A stretch of 64,000 nt of DNA from Impatiens glandulifera (taxonomy: Eukaryota > Streptophyta > Magnoliopsida > Ericales > Balsaminaceae): contig NC_061862.1 in NCBI RefSeq assembly GCF_907164915.1, positions 36,705,522 through 36,769,521 of the forward strand. The letters are read 5' to 3'. The first letter of the stretch is position 1, and each line of letters starts with the position of its first letter. Of the stretch, positions 1 through 11,272 are shown one piece after another. The notes under the pieces are model-generated. The model had not been told where the DNA came from, searched no databases, and worked only from the letters and a program-made list of their open reading frames with translations. The position numbers and the translations under genes were made by a program.

Positions 1-38
1 CGTTGAAATCTTTACCAAGTGCATGAGACATAAAGACC

Positions 39-833
39 ATGGTGATGCGAGAGTCAAGCAATCTCGGGCAGATGAAACTACATTATGTATTTGAGGATAT
101 GAAGGCGTACGAGTTTGAGATGAAGTCTCGAATCGAAGATGAAGCTTCAAACACAACCGCAACTAGAGCTTTGGTGACATCGGTGGAACTACCAGCTCCT
201 ATATCAGCCGATCCGACACCAGTCAAGAACCTTGATCAGATCTGCGATGGTGTGATGGCCATGCTTGCAAAGAAATTCGGAAGATTCATGAAGAAGAATC
301 AACCATCGAACAACCAAAACTACAACTATGATTACGGTGACAAATCTAATGTAAGATGCTATAATTGTAATGATTTTGGTCATTTTAGGTCGGAATGTAG
401 AAGACCGAGACGAGACGACCGAAAACCGGCAAACAACTATCAGAAGGGTGACAACCAACAAAACAGTGAGGGAAAAGAGACTCAAAAAACACACATAGCC
501 TCTGACGGTGGAAGTGAGTGGGCTTACTCCGACAACGATGAAGAAAGAGTCACTTGCTTCATGGCTAAGGAAGAAGAGGTACCTAACTTTCAAGAAGAAT
601 TCGATTTTTCAAGTGCACTCAACGACATGGTTGCTGAGTTCAAAAACTTATCCACAATATTACCGATCCGGTCAAACATTGAAACCGGAGAGTCAAGTGG
701 AACCATTGGCGAGCCGAGTGGAACCAAAACATACGAACCGATTGAACTATTCTGTGAGAATGAGAAGCTCAAGGAAAAAGTTCAATCGCTAACCGAAGAA
801 ATCGAAAGAACAAAATATGTCATGGATTCCTAG
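39..833 (+). pseudogene. copia gag, C-terminal part with intact zinc knuckle (element A)
   Basis: Open for 264 codons and probably entered from beyond the left edge; the first ATG shown here is internal to gag. Gag forms the virus-like particle that packages element RNA. The segment reading LHYVFEDMKAYEFEMKSRIE matches the end of the copia gag capsid domain. A CCHC knuckle CYNCNDFGHFRSEC lies near residues 106-119, followed by a basic RRPRRDDRKP stretch and an acidic tract ending in VTCFMAKEEE. The C-terminal 80 residues are rich in E, S and K and likely coiled. The same DDEVxCFMA-type motif recurs in the gags of E (38960) and F, which supports common descent. Confidence 0.85.
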
Positions 834-1350
834 AAGAAATCCAGTGAAGCGGTGAGCTAGATGTCTACATACCAAAGACATCCCAAATGCATGTTTGGGC
901 TCGACTACAAGGGTAGCAAATCGGCTAACCGAAAATCTTCAAATGGGATGAAACTCAATAAAGGTAATCTTCCATTTGTATGATTTGTCAAGAACTCTTC
1001 AACCAATAAAGGGGCAGACCATGATTCAAAATAGGACAAAGAATTAAAATATGTAGGCCCAACTGACTCGGCTAAGTGGCTTCATTCTGAGAGAACGAAA
1101 GTCAACCGGCCAGTAAGAAAACAAACCGATACACGTTCATATAGAACTAACTGACAATCACCACCACGACACAATGAGGTATTTACAGGCAGACAGAGAG
1201 ATGTCAAACCGAGTACCGGTAAAATAATTAGAACTAACACTGAGTAAGTCATCCGACTTATTAAAGTATGGATCCCTAAGGGACTAATCAATCACGGACC
1301 CAAGTAAGTGTGGGTACTAAATCGGTGTAAATATTTATTTTTTGTAAGTT

Positions 1351-2623
1351 AGGAGGAGCAAACGGTTAGGAAATTCAGAATGGTATCTGGACAGCGGGTG
1401 TTCTAGACATATGACCGGAAGTAGTGGACTACTAACCGACATTGTACATGAAGCCAGTGCAATGATCACTTTCGGCGACAACTCTAAAGGTAGAGCCGTG
1501 GGCAAGGGTAAGATTGACCATGACAACCTAGCTATAAACGATGTACTGTTAGTTGAAAATTGCATTTTAATCTACTAAGCATTAGTCAAATGTGTGACAT
1601 GAGATATATGGTTGAGTTTCATAAGCATGCATGTTTAGTTAAGAACTCTCAAGGTAACATTCTATTAACCGGAAACCGGATAGGAAATATTTACAAAGTA
1701 GACTGGAAAACCGAAATTGAAAACCCAGTTTGCATGATGGCTTTGAATAATCTGAATTGGCTCTGGCACAAACGGCTAAACCATTTGAACTTCAAAACAA
1801 TAAATTTTATATGTTTTAAAGAATTAGTTCATGATTTTCAAATATAAAATTTGCAAAAGATAAAGTATGTGCTGCTTGTCAAATGGGAAAACAAATAAAA
1901 TCATCATTTAAGAGTAACAGAAATTATCAATCTAACCGATGTTTAGAACTGCTTATAAGACTGCAAAATGAGAAATCAATTCGAATAAAAAGAATTAGAA
2001 GTGATTGAGGAACCGAATTTATTAATAGTACTTTAACTACTTTTCTTGAGGACTCTGGTATTAGGCACGAGTTGTCTAGTGCTAGAACACCTCAACAAGA
2101 TGGACTGGCTGAGAGAAGAAACCGAACTCTCAAAGAAGCTGCAAGGTCCATGATAGCCGATTCGGGTGTTGCTCAAAAATTTTGGACTGAGGCTATCAAC
2201 ACTGCTTGTTATACACAAATTCGATCTTTAATCACAAAATGACTAATTAAAACACCGTTTAAAATATACCATGACAGAGTTCCTAATATCCGGTATTTTA
2301 GGATCTTTGGCTATAAGTGTTACATTCACATCAACGACAAAAAGTACTTGACCGCTTTTGATGCCAAATCAGATGAAGGAATAATGTTGGGATATTCAGC
2401 CGTTAGCAAGACTTATAGAGTTTATAATACTAGAAAATTAAATGTTGAAGAATCATCGCATATTGTTTTTGATGAATCTATTGAACGTAATACTGCATCA
2501 CCCTTTGATCTACACAACAGAATGGAAAATTTTAATATCCATTCTAATGATGAAGATGAAGTTCCGGTTTATAGAAGGTTTATCCATGATCAAACGGTCA
2601 ACGCTGAAATTCAGCTTGATTAA
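1351..2623 (+). pseudogene. copia protease and integrase, degenerate (element A)
   Basis: The retropepsin site is visible as WYLDSGCSRHMTG near 1380-1415, with catalytic DSG. A GAG-pre-integrase block follows (1560-1847), with HKRLNHLN supplying the two zinc-binding histidines. The integrase core appears around 2010-2220 (IRSD then GTEF, SSARTPQQ, AERRNRTLKEAARSM). From 2348 comes the post-core block that ends in SHIVFDES. Stops interrupt at about 1845, 1905, 2006 and 2240, and the frame changes before 2348. The stretch between LELL (about 1945) and the KSIRIKRIRSD block is too short: the segment that normally carries the first catalytic Asp of the D,D-35-E triad is missing. Confidence 0.8.
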
Positions 2624-2843
2624 GTTGCTTTACAGTAAAAAGTTGACACTTCAGTGTCCACTGAGGAAATCGGTCGGCCTGACTCTGTTCAGCCTACCGA
2701 TCCGTCTAACCTTGATTAGACAACTGATCACTTGGGAGACATAACCGAGCCGAATTTCAAAAGGAATAGAGATAATCCTCTAGAGCTTACATTAGGTAAC
2801 CCCTCATCACCCATCCGAACTAGGCATTAACTTTTGGAAGAAT

Positions 2844-4412
2844 ATGAAAACTCGGCTTTTCATATCACAAATTGAGCCGAAAAAGGTGGATGAAGCATTG
2901 TTATATCCCGATTGGATTTTAACAATGCAAGAGGAATTAAACCAGTTTGAGAGAAATAAAGTCTGGCATCTAGTTTCGAGACCGAAACACCAATCGGTTA
3001 TAGGAACAAGATGGGTGTTCAGAAATAAATTCAATGAAAACGGTTTGGTTACGAGGAACAAGGCCAAATTAGTGGCCCAAGGATATAAACAAGAAGAAGG
3101 CATTGATTTTGAAGAATCATTTGACCCTGTGGCTAGACTTGAAGCCATTAGAATATTTCTTACTTTTGCTACCTTCAAAAATTTCAAAGTTTTTCAAATG
3201 GATGTTAAGAGTGTCTTCTTAAACGATGAACAAAGTAAGGAAGTTTATGTAGAACAACCACCCGGCTTTAAGAAGCTATAATTAATAAGTCACGTGTACC
3301 GACTGGATAAAGCCCTTTACGGTTTGAAATAAGCTTCTAGAGCTTGGTATGATACTTTGACAAAATTATTATTTGATCATAACTTTACAATAGGTTCGGT
3401 AGACAAAACCCTATTTAAATTTGAGAAAAAGGAACACATTTTACTTGTTCAATTTTATGTGGATGACATAATTTTCGGGTCAACCGATCCAAAATTGTGT
3501 AATAAATTCTCAAAAATGATGACCGATAGATTTGAAATGAGTATGATGGGGGAATTGAGTTTCTTTCTAGGTCTCCAAGTTCGATAGATCGAAACAGGAA
3601 CATTCATCAATCAATCCAAATATAAAATCGAACTCTTAAAGAAATTTGGAATGGATACATGTGCCGAAGCGGCTACCCCGATGAGCTCATCCATCAAGCT
3701 GGATAAAGATGAAGACAGACAAGACGTAGACATCACGGCCTACCGAGGAATCATCGGATCACTTCTATATCTAACAGTTAGCCGACCGTATATTCTGTTC
3801 GCGGTTGGCGTATGCGGAAGATTCCAAGCAAATCTGAAATTGTCTCACTTCACCGCTGCCAAAAGAATCTTAAAATACTTAAAAGGCACTCAAGACATGG
3901 GACTGTGGTATCCGAAAGATTCCAGTTTTAATCTAATAAGCTACTCTGATGCAGACTATGTAGGCTGCAAGATAGACCGAAAAAATACCAGCGGTACATG
4001 TCAATTCTTAGGAGATCGACTTGTCTCATGGTATAGCAAGAAACAAACGTCAGTTGCCACTTCAACCGTAGAGGCAGAGTGCTTGGCAGCCGGAAGCTGT
4101 TGTGCTCAACTCCTCTGGATCCAACAAAAACTAAGAGATTTCTGAATAACCGTCGAAGAATCACCGATTATCTGTGACAACAACAGTGCGATAGCTATCA
4201 CATATAATCTGGTGTTGCACTCAAGAACAAAATACATCGACATAAGACATCACTTTATCCGGGAACATGTGCAACAGAAACACATCCGAATGGAATATGT
4301 TTCAACTGAACAACAAGTGGCTGACATTTTCACGAAGCCACTACAGGAAGCTAAGTTTTATTTCTTTCGAAACATCTTAGGACTTGCTGATAGCAAACAA
4401 ATTTTGCCATAA
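2844..4412 (+). pseudogene. copia reverse transcriptase and RNase H (element A)
   Basis: One reading frame from 2844 to 4412 with in-frame stops near 3279, 3330, 3585 and 4143. RT blocks are clear: [36 protein letters not shown], and the catalytic box YVDDIIFGS at about 3457. RNase H follows: [33 protein letters not shown], a DNNSAI block and HSRTKYIDIRHHFIRE, ending with VADIFTKPL about 25 residues before the stop. This enzyme copies element RNA into cDNA. Catalytic residues look preserved and most stops are one-base changes of Gln or Trp codons, so the copy decayed recently. Confidence 0.9.
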
Positions 4413-5124
4413 ATGCACTTGCATGTCTCATTCATGAAAAACTGGGGCATGATTTCAGGGAGAAGCTTACGCTTCTCAAATCATGCTCTAGGAATTTTTG
4501 AAAAATCCGATCGGCTACTCTTATGGGAAATTAAACGATCAAATATGCTAACCGGACAGATGTCTCCTGTTAAGCTTGATAAAATCACTCTACCAAATTA
4601 TTTGTGCATCAATCGAACGATCCAAATAACTTGAGTAAAACAGATGGTTTATTCCTCAAAACTGAATAAATGTCGCCTAAACTCGACACTTCTTCACACC
4701 GGAATAAGCTATCTCTATAAACCAGTCATGGAAAACCAAATGATAAGTCACATCATAATTTCGGTAAGTGAATTTTTGGCTAACCTGGGATGGCTGACCG
4801 CCGTTGTCTTGCATGCTTTGATGATTACCCTATGCATATAAAACAGTCTAAACCTCAATCAAAGTGAAGACACGTGTTTATCACTGAGAGAGAAAGACTA
4901 ACATTCCTTCCATATATTTTTAAGCCATAATGAGGATCTTTTATCATCATTACTTTTTATTGGAAATAACCATTATACATCTAAACAAGTTAACTCCACC
5001 ATAATTACAAAGATGACATCACTAAACATGTTAACCATCCTTTATCTATTTAAGCAATACATCTAATCCTATCCCAAACCACTATTCATCACAAAAATAC
5101 ACTTAAGCAAAATCATCAAGCAAA
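4413..5124 (+). other. spacer between RNase H and first aORF (element A)
   Basis: No conserved domain seen. Two short open stretches (4413-4634 and 4644-4841) have no recognisable motifs and I do not call them genes. A small hairpin (agaagcttacgcttct) sits near 4461. The right part is an AT-rich leader to the aORF. Unlike the matching spacers of E and F, it lacks repeated TTAGAC/GTCTAA palindromes. Confidence 0.6.
5047..5054 (+). promoter_or_regulatory. TATA-like box before first aORF of A
   Basis: The sequence tatttaag lies 78 nt before the ATG at 5125, at the same relative place as boxes in the second aORF of A and in E (a box lies similarly in F). The leader between is A/C-rich without ATG. 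Function inferred from position only. Confidence 0.35.
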
Positions 5125-5811
5125 ATGTCTTGCTCTCTCTAAGAAAGTTCTACTAGCTGATTTTGAATTAGTCTCCCAATTCGAGGACAATGAAGTCCAA
5201 TGTATCTTTCGAGCTCTCGAGATCTCCGGTCTTAGGAGATTCCTTGAAAACCGCTATGCCATTGACTACAAAGTGGTCAATGAATTCTACGAAACCACAA
5301 GGGTGATACACCGAGATATCATCTTTGCTCAAGTTGACGAAAATCTTTTATTTTCAGTGAGACAGACTTTGCATTAGCTTGCGAGCTTCCCACTGAAGGC
5401 TTCACCGATCTCACATACTCTCCAGTGGTCATCAACGAGATGCGCCACCATTTCTCTGGCTCTATGATCCCGGTTAACACCTGGGGACCCAAGAGCCTCC
5501 TTGCACATGAATACCAGATTCTCAGCGAGATTCTGGATAAATCCGTTCTGGCTAGGGATAAGATTCAATCTTACACCCAACAAATCTTCGAGATGATGGT
5601 CGCCATCACCGAAGGAACTCCGGTAAACTGGTCCCGGATTATCTTCGACGACAGAAGAAGGATCGGCTTTACTCCTCAGATTAGCCGATATCTTTGCTCC
5701 ATCCTTCCCAGTTTCGTACTAGGAACCCCGATGAGACCAGCTAACATTCTGACAGATGAGACGCTGGAAAGATGGGTTCAAAGGATCGAAACAAGGATGG
5801 CACAACAATAA
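5125..5811 (+). pseudogene. extra retrotransposon ORF, short form (aORF1 of element A)
   Basis: Starts at the ATG at 5125 and ends at the stop after RMAQQ at 5811; at least two frame changes are needed (near 5140 and 5370). The N-terminal block (LADFELVSQFEDNEVQCIFR, then ALEISGLRRFL) matches the start of the aORFs in F (VDFQSVSTF, GLRKFL) and A2 (VDFEDIQENG, GLETFLGGPF). A middle block carries FEMMVAITEGTPVNWSRI; a similar FQIMVAITRGVPVN occurs in F. The last part is ISRYLCSILPSFVLGTPMRP. About 230 residues, like F, and without the long Ser/Lys-rich and coiled-coil tail of A2, E and I. Biochemical function unknown; I recall the family as a plant transposon-associated protein. Confidence 0.6.
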
Positions 5812-6368
5812 TCTCGCATCATCTAGACTAGGACTCTATCCCTCTATGAATTAATCAGTTATTTTGATGTACAATCGATTGTTCTATCAATAAAAGGAAA
5901 TTTTAAAATGCTTGTTGTCAATTTAAGTATTGTATTGGTCTTAAACGATTCCGGCTTCATAAATCAAAATTTCGGTAAAATTCAAATTTCGGTAAAATCC
6001 AAATTTCGGGCCTCAATACTTATCAATTTCGGTTAAACTGAAAAACTCAGACTCACATCAATTTCCGGCAAAACCAATCCGGCTAAATTCAAATTCAACG
6101 GCCAACAATTTACCGCCCCTTATTTACCGCGTTGTTTTACCGCCCACAACTTACCGCCCAAATAGTTACTGTAGTAACTTTTGGAGGGAGTTTTGACACC
6201 ATTATCTAATACGACGTGACGGTTCGGTTACATAACTGTCACAGCCAAGTCCCTATATAAAGAGTGGGTTATTTACAATATACACATTTACTCTCTCTCT
6301 CTCTTTGAAAACTGTTTGTGTTCTTATAAACCCTCCACTCTCCCAATCTTCAAACTCTTAAAATCAAA
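5812..6368 (+). other. spacer and leader before second aORF (element A)
   Basis: Non-coding. It contains short repeats of the type aatttcggtaaaat (about 5970-6010) and tttaccgcc (6110-6160), a TATA-like box at 6254, a CT microsatellite at about 6292-6304 and an A/C-rich leader. The layout resembles a plant pol II promoter with 5' leader. Confidence 0.5.
6254..6261 (+). promoter_or_regulatory. TATA box before second aORF of A
   Basis: ctatataaag is a near-consensus plant TATA box 115 nt before the ATG at 6369, followed by a pyrimidine-rich leader. It suggests that the aORF is transcribed separately from the genomic RNA. Confidence 0.45.
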
Positions 6369-7570
6369 ATGAAACATGATAATGCACTTTTCATCTACAT
6401 CTTGCAAGTCGACTTCGAGGATATTCAAGAAAATGGAACTGCTGATTTCAAGAACATGATGGGAACCTTGAAGGATTCTGGGTTGGAAACCTTCTTAGGC
6501 GGTCCGTTCACCCTTTATAAAGAGGAATTTACAGTCTTCTTCGAGAATGTCAATGTGAAGAAAAGGGTAATCTCTTCTATGATGGGCGGAAAGACCTTCG
6601 ATCTGTCAAAGGAAACTTTTGTGGCGGCTCTTCAACTACCCTCAGAAGGGTGAGATTTCACGACCAACCTAACGGAAGGCAAAGCGGTGGACGTAAAGAA
6701 AACTATGTCAAAATCGGATAAACCGGTTGAACACACCAGAAAGAAGAGCACGCTAGACTTCCATTTCTGGTGGCTCCTTGATATTGTCTCCAAGTCCCTT
6801 CAAGGGAAAGGAGGCAACTTTGACAATCTGACTCGGCCTAAGTTCGAGATGATGGCCCGTATCATCCGAGGAGATAAGGTGGACTGGGTCGACGTACTAT
6901 TTGAAAACTTATGCGATATGGTAGCCAGATCGAAGAACCGGTCTCTAGGATATGCCATGCATATCGGCAAGATCCTAAAATTTCTTAAGATCCCAACCGG
7001 ACTGGGTGTTCCTCTCCCCTCGTCCAAGATTGTCAACTTCGAGAAAATTTAAAAAAGTCTACAAAGAGCAGAAAAGCCTCCGAAAGCAAAGAAGCCGAAG
7101 ACAACTGTAGCCGAACCAAAGGCGAAAAAGCTTTCCGTCAAGAAAGCAGCTAAGAAGGGCAAAAAACCGGCAGCTGAAAGATCGAAGAGTCAGCCAGACT
7201 CCTCCGAACGAACTCATTCAACGAAACCAGCCGACTCGAGTGACCGCGCGGTTTCCCCTGCTCTTATTCCGGTCAACATGGAGTTTCCTGTGACTATTCT
7301 GGGTGTTGAGCAACATGTAGCCGAACAGGTCCTTCCACCAAATCCGACAGAATCATCGGCAAGAAAAGCCGACAAGTCTACATCCAAAGGGGCTTCGTTA
7401 CGTGAGGTACGTACCCCTACTCCATCTCATAATTCTGGACATAGAAACTTCCCCATTCCGAATGCTGGAGGTGAGGATGAAGAAGTCTATGAGAGGACTT
7501 CAGACCAAATCAATAATGTTGTAATTGTTGTCAATCGGGTTATAGAAACCGAGGTAACAAGCAAACTCAC
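6369..7570 (+). pseudogene. extra retrotransposon ORF, long form, 3'-truncated (aORF2 of element A)
   Basis: A single frame runs from ATG 6369 through two in-frame stops (TGA at 6651, TAA at 7050) until it enters the LTR of element B. N-terminal domain of about 230 residues: VDFEDIQENG, MMGTLKDSGLETFLGGPF, LYKEEFTVFFENV, TFVAALQLPSEG, FHFWWLLDIVSKSLQGKGG, FEMMARIIRGDKVDWVDVLF. Then a Lys/Ala/Pro-rich segment (7053-7200) with clusters such as KKAAKKGKKP, plausible as a nuclear localisation or nucleic-acid-binding region, then a Ser/Thr-rich linker. Similar to E (39948-43277). No enzyme motif seen; function unknown. Confidence 0.65.
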
Positions 7571-8448
7571 TGAATCTGGGATAGCCGATAGGGGACCGAG
7601 GTCCGACTAAAGGTAATCGCTTACAACAACACACACACAGACTATCACTAATCTGGTTAGAGATTAGAACCATTCTTAACACTACGCAGGTTGTCACAGA
7701 CTCTTGACCCGAGTTCAAGGGCGGAAGTGTCTGTTTCAGACTGAAGCAACTACATACAATTTGGTTAATGGAAGGAGTATGAGGAGATCGGTTTAGGTGA
7801 AGTGAATTCAGTTCGGTTGGAATAAATAGTGATTCGGTTCGGTTGGAATAAAGGAAAACTGGTTGGGTTGGTTTAAGGGAAAACTGGTTCGGTTGGTGTG
7901 GTGACCGAAAATAAATGAAGAACACAAGACACAAATTTTATGGATGTTCGGAGCAAACTCTCCTACGTCACCACTTCTTCTCAAACTATGAGAAGGATAT
8001 TCACTAAGGAATATTTTACAACACAATACACAATCGAGTCTTATTTACTACTCGATGTTTACTTTACAACACTCACACAATATTGTAAAATACACAGAAC
8101 TTTTCAGTTCGTTCTTATCACTCAATAGCTTGGTAGATTTCTCAAGGTATATTCGCAAGAGTGAAAGGATCGCGTAAAGAGTTTTTCTCTCTCTCTCTAA
8201 CTTTGTAATCTGATAGCACGTTGTAGAGAGTCTTGCTATTTTTCATCTCTCCAACTTCTTCCTTTTATAATGGAAATATGACAACGGTCATATTTCTCTC
8301 TCATCTGGTGATTGGTCAGTCGTGCCGGTTTGGAGTAGGTAGCTTTGCTTTTTGTACACATGGCAGTCATGCATGAGGCCGTCTGCACCGTGAAGGTTAC
8401 TTGTGAACTTGGATAAAATCTGCAATCATTAGATTGTCGCATGCGTTA

Positions 8449-9004
8449 TGTCACAGCCCAATCTTCATGGCCCAGGAAGAGGAGGCTTAAGGAGAATGTC
8501 ACGACCAAATATTCCTGGCCCAAGAAGAGGAGGAGGCTTAAGCCGCTTAAGCCAAACGCAAGGAATATTCTAGCTGGAAGGCTGTTGCTATATTGACGCA
8601 TCACTAATTGAGAGTTGAAAGGCATGTCCTTGATTAGCGCATTACTAATTGATACTTAAAAGGAATGTCCTTGATTAGTCCATCACTGATTGACAATTAG
8701 AAAGAATCCCTAAATTAGTGCATCACTGATTGACACTTATAAGGAATGCCCTAAATTAGTGTGTCACTAATATAATAGCTAGAATTAGTCCTATAAATAC
8801 CTATGAGGTATTACATTGTAAATCACCAAGTATTCGAGTAATATAATACTATTCTTTATAAGAGTTACTCTCTCTCTAGAATTCTTGTGTCAATTCTGTT
8901 AAACGTCGAGTGTTGCGTCGAGTAAGGCTGACTAGTTACTCGTTCTTGCGAAGATCGTAACTAGTGTCGCACGGATCTTCAGTGAAAAAATTGAGCCCGT
9001 GACA
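8449..9004 (+). repeat. 5' LTR of gypsy element G
   Basis: Starts TGTCACAGCC, ends CCCGTGACA. It contains imperfect repeats of about 58 bp around the phrase gcatcactaattga (8600-8770), a TATA box (ctataaatac, 8791-8800) and a CT-rich leader. Closely matches the copy at 11273. Confidence 0.88.
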
Positions 9005-9006
9005 AT

Positions 9007-9019
9007 TGGTATCAGAGCT
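9007..9019 (+). other. primer binding site of G (tRNA-iMet type)
   Basis: tggtatcagagct lies two bases after the 5' LTR and matches the complement of the 3' end of plant initiator tRNA-Met, the usual minus-strand primer of plant LTR elements. Confidence 0.85.
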
Positions 9020-9022
9020 AAA

Positions 9023-10477
9023 ATGACGAAGAAATCAGAAGAAAATTCAAAGGTCGTGGATGAAGTAGAGAATCTTCCCCACGGGACCGGAGAAGAGGGT
9101 AGGAACTCTCGTAAAGTTCAAGCGGGAGGAACCAAAGCTACCAAGGAAAGAGAAAGATCAAGAGACGCTATCGTTGACATTATCGCCAGGTTGGAAAAGG
9201 TAGAACTCACTTTGGCGTACGGACAAGATAATGCCCGAGACCTAGAGGAACGCATTGTCGAGCTTGAGAAGGAGAGAGACGAGCTCCGAGGAGGAATGCA
9301 AGGTGCCCTGAACGAAGGCTTGTCCAAATGTCAAGAGCAAGCTCAGATCGTGGAGCAGACCCTCCTTGGTGAAATCAGTACCTTGACTGAGAAACTCGAG
9401 GTAATGACTTCTAAGTTACAAGTTACCGAAGAGGATGTGGCGTTACTCAAAAAGGCAGTTGCGCAAGAGTGCGGACGCGTGCGTGTAGGAGTCCCCAATC
9501 CGATAAGGAATGCGAAAGAGATCGACAACTTCCTATGGAGTCTAGACTAGTATTTCAAAGCATTCGGCCTAGTAGAAGAGGCGAGGAAGATAGATACTGC
9601 CACGACATAACTGGAGGACACTGCGATGCTGTGGTGGAGGCGAAGGAGTGGCGACATTGAAAGAGGTACGTGTTCTATCAATACCTGGGGTGAATTCAAG
9701 GAGGAACTCAAGAGAAAGTTCTATCCTGAAAACGCCATTCGAGAAGCAAGGGCCAAGTTGCGGCGGCTCTTACAAAGAGGGGGTATAAAGGAGTATGTCA
9801 AGGAGTTCATCGCTACTCTCCTTCAGATCCCTAACTAATCAGACGATGAAGCCTTGTTTGCCTTCACTGATGGTCTACAAATGTGGGCGAAGTTGGAGTT
9901 GGAACGGCATGGTATCCAAGATCTAAGCTCCGCTATTGCCGTGGCTGAATCTCTTGTCGAAATGAGAATGCAAGAGAAACCAAAGTCGACTTATGAGAGG
10001 AATGACAATGGGGAAAATGGTGGAGACCATATCTATAACAATGAAGACCTAGTTATGTTTACCAAATCCAATGGTAAAGGAGATCGGGACGAGAAACGTG
10101 GAGAGAAACCCCGGATAAAGTGTTTCTTTTGTGAAGGGCCACACAAAGCAAGAGAGTTCTCTATGAAGAACAAAGTATCATCATTGATGGAGGAGCAAGA
10201 ACGCCTTCACGATGAAGCTCGATTGGGGTCGTTAAACCTAATTAGTGTCGTTACAGCAAAGTTTGATGAGCCAAAGTCCGTGAAGAAAGGACGACTATTT
10301 GTGGAAACTAAAGTAAGAAACCACATGGTTAAAGCTTTGTTGGATACGGGAGCCAACAACAAATTTCTAGAGGTAAAGGAAGCAGGAAGACTGAGATTAA
10401 GTACACTAAGGAGAAAGGGTGGCTTAAAGCAGTCAACTCGGCACCAAGTGCAACTTATGGAGTTGCTCGTAATGTAA
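9023..10477 (+). pseudogene. gypsy gag and start of protease (element G)
   Basis: First ATG after the primer site is at 9023. One frame holds gag with stops near 9548, 9608 and 9836. An N-terminal coiled-coil (RLEKVELTLAYGQDNARDLE onward) precedes the retrotransposon gag domain (AMLWWRRRSGD, TWGEFKEELKRKFYPENA, IKEYVKEFIATLLQIPN, ALFAFTDGLQMWAKLEL). A decayed zinc knuckle reads CFFCEGPHKAREFSMK, lacking its last Cys. The protease active site is LLDTGANNKFLE at about 10338. A frameshift near 10415 moves the rest of the protease to another frame. Confidence 0.85.
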
Positions 10478-10485
10478 AGATTAAC

Positions 10486-11241
10486 TTGGGGGAGTGGATC
10501 GGTTTTCTGGATTTCTCCATTATTGACATGGACGACTACAAAATGGTTCTAGGCATAGAGTTCCTTGACAAGGTAAATGCCATCCTACTCCCTTCTGCCA
10601 ATATGATGTACATTCAAGAGCAAGGTAATACTCGTACAATACCTTTAACAAGAGAAGGCAAGAGAGAAACTAGGCACCTATCTGCCATGCAACTCTCAAA
10701 AGGTGCGGAGAAGACCTACCCATCATCTTTTGTCACTGTGAAAGAAGATGAGAAAACTACGTCTAAAGAGAAGATACCTCCAGAAGTTACAATTGTCCTA
10801 GAGAAATGTCACGATGTAATGCCCGCTGGATTATCAGAGAAACTCCACCATAAGAGAGAGGTGGATCATAGAGAAGAGTTAGTCAAATGTACTAAACCAT
10901 CAGCGACGGTTCTTTATCGCATTAAACCTCCCAAATTGGAGGAATTGAAGAGGCAACCGGAGGAGTTTCCATTCAAGAAAGAGAAGTGTGAAATAGCCAA
11001 GACCGCCAAAAGAATGAAGAAATGAGAGGAGAAGAAGAGAAAACACTTGGAGTTCGGAGGAAACCGAGTGATAGTAAAACTTCTCTTCCATCAAGAGAGA
11101 CAATTTTTCAAAGTTCATAAGGAGCTTGTGAGGCAATACGAAGGCCCTTTCTTAGAGAAGAAACGGGTTAGAAAGCCAGCATGTCGCTCAAAACTTTTAT
11201 CCTATGTGGAGACATCATCCAGGCCTACAAGGAGGAAACGA
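10486..11241 (+). pseudogene. gypsy protease end, RT start fused to integrase tail (element G)
   Basis: The protease continues (IDMDDYKMVLGIEFLDKVNA), then a linker, then LYRIKPPKLEELKRQ, the block that normally opens the RT domain. Within about 12 residues the sequence changes to CEIAKTAKRMKK and, after a TGA at 11023 in place of a Trp codon, to RVIVKLLFHQERQFFKVHKE and VRQYEGPF, which belongs to the integrase C-terminus. The joint is in frame, so the element carries a clean internal deletion of RT, RNase H and the integrase core. A basic tail (RPTRRKRRGRRQ) ends just before the polypurine tract. Confidence 0.8.
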
Positions 11242-11260
11242 CGAGGACGTCGCCAGATTG

Positions 11261-11272
11261 AGTGGGGGAGAA
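11261..11272 (+). other. polypurine tract of G
   Basis: agtgggggagaa directly precedes the 3' LTR, as expected for the plus-strand primer. Confidence 0.8.

Larger units (their letters stand above)
1..7570 (+). mobile_element. Ty1/copia LTR retrotransposon A, truncated at both ends
   Basis: Domains appear in copia order on the plus strand: gag with zinc knuckle, aspartic protease, GAG-pre-integrase and integrase, reverse transcriptase, RNase H, then two copies of an extra ORF (aORF). The integrase-before-RT order separates copia from gypsy. The window starts inside gag, so the 5' LTR lies outside. The right end is replaced at about 7571 by the LTR of minus-strand element B, so no 3' LTR of A is visible. 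Several in-frame stops and at least one frameshift make it inactive. It is related to E and F by gag, pol and aORF, but lacks their GTCTAA palindrome arrays. Confidence 0.9.

Noticed and set aside
4413..4841. Two open stretches after RNase H of A as extra genes or env
   Set aside because: No signal peptide, membrane segment or similarity to the matching spacers in E and F.
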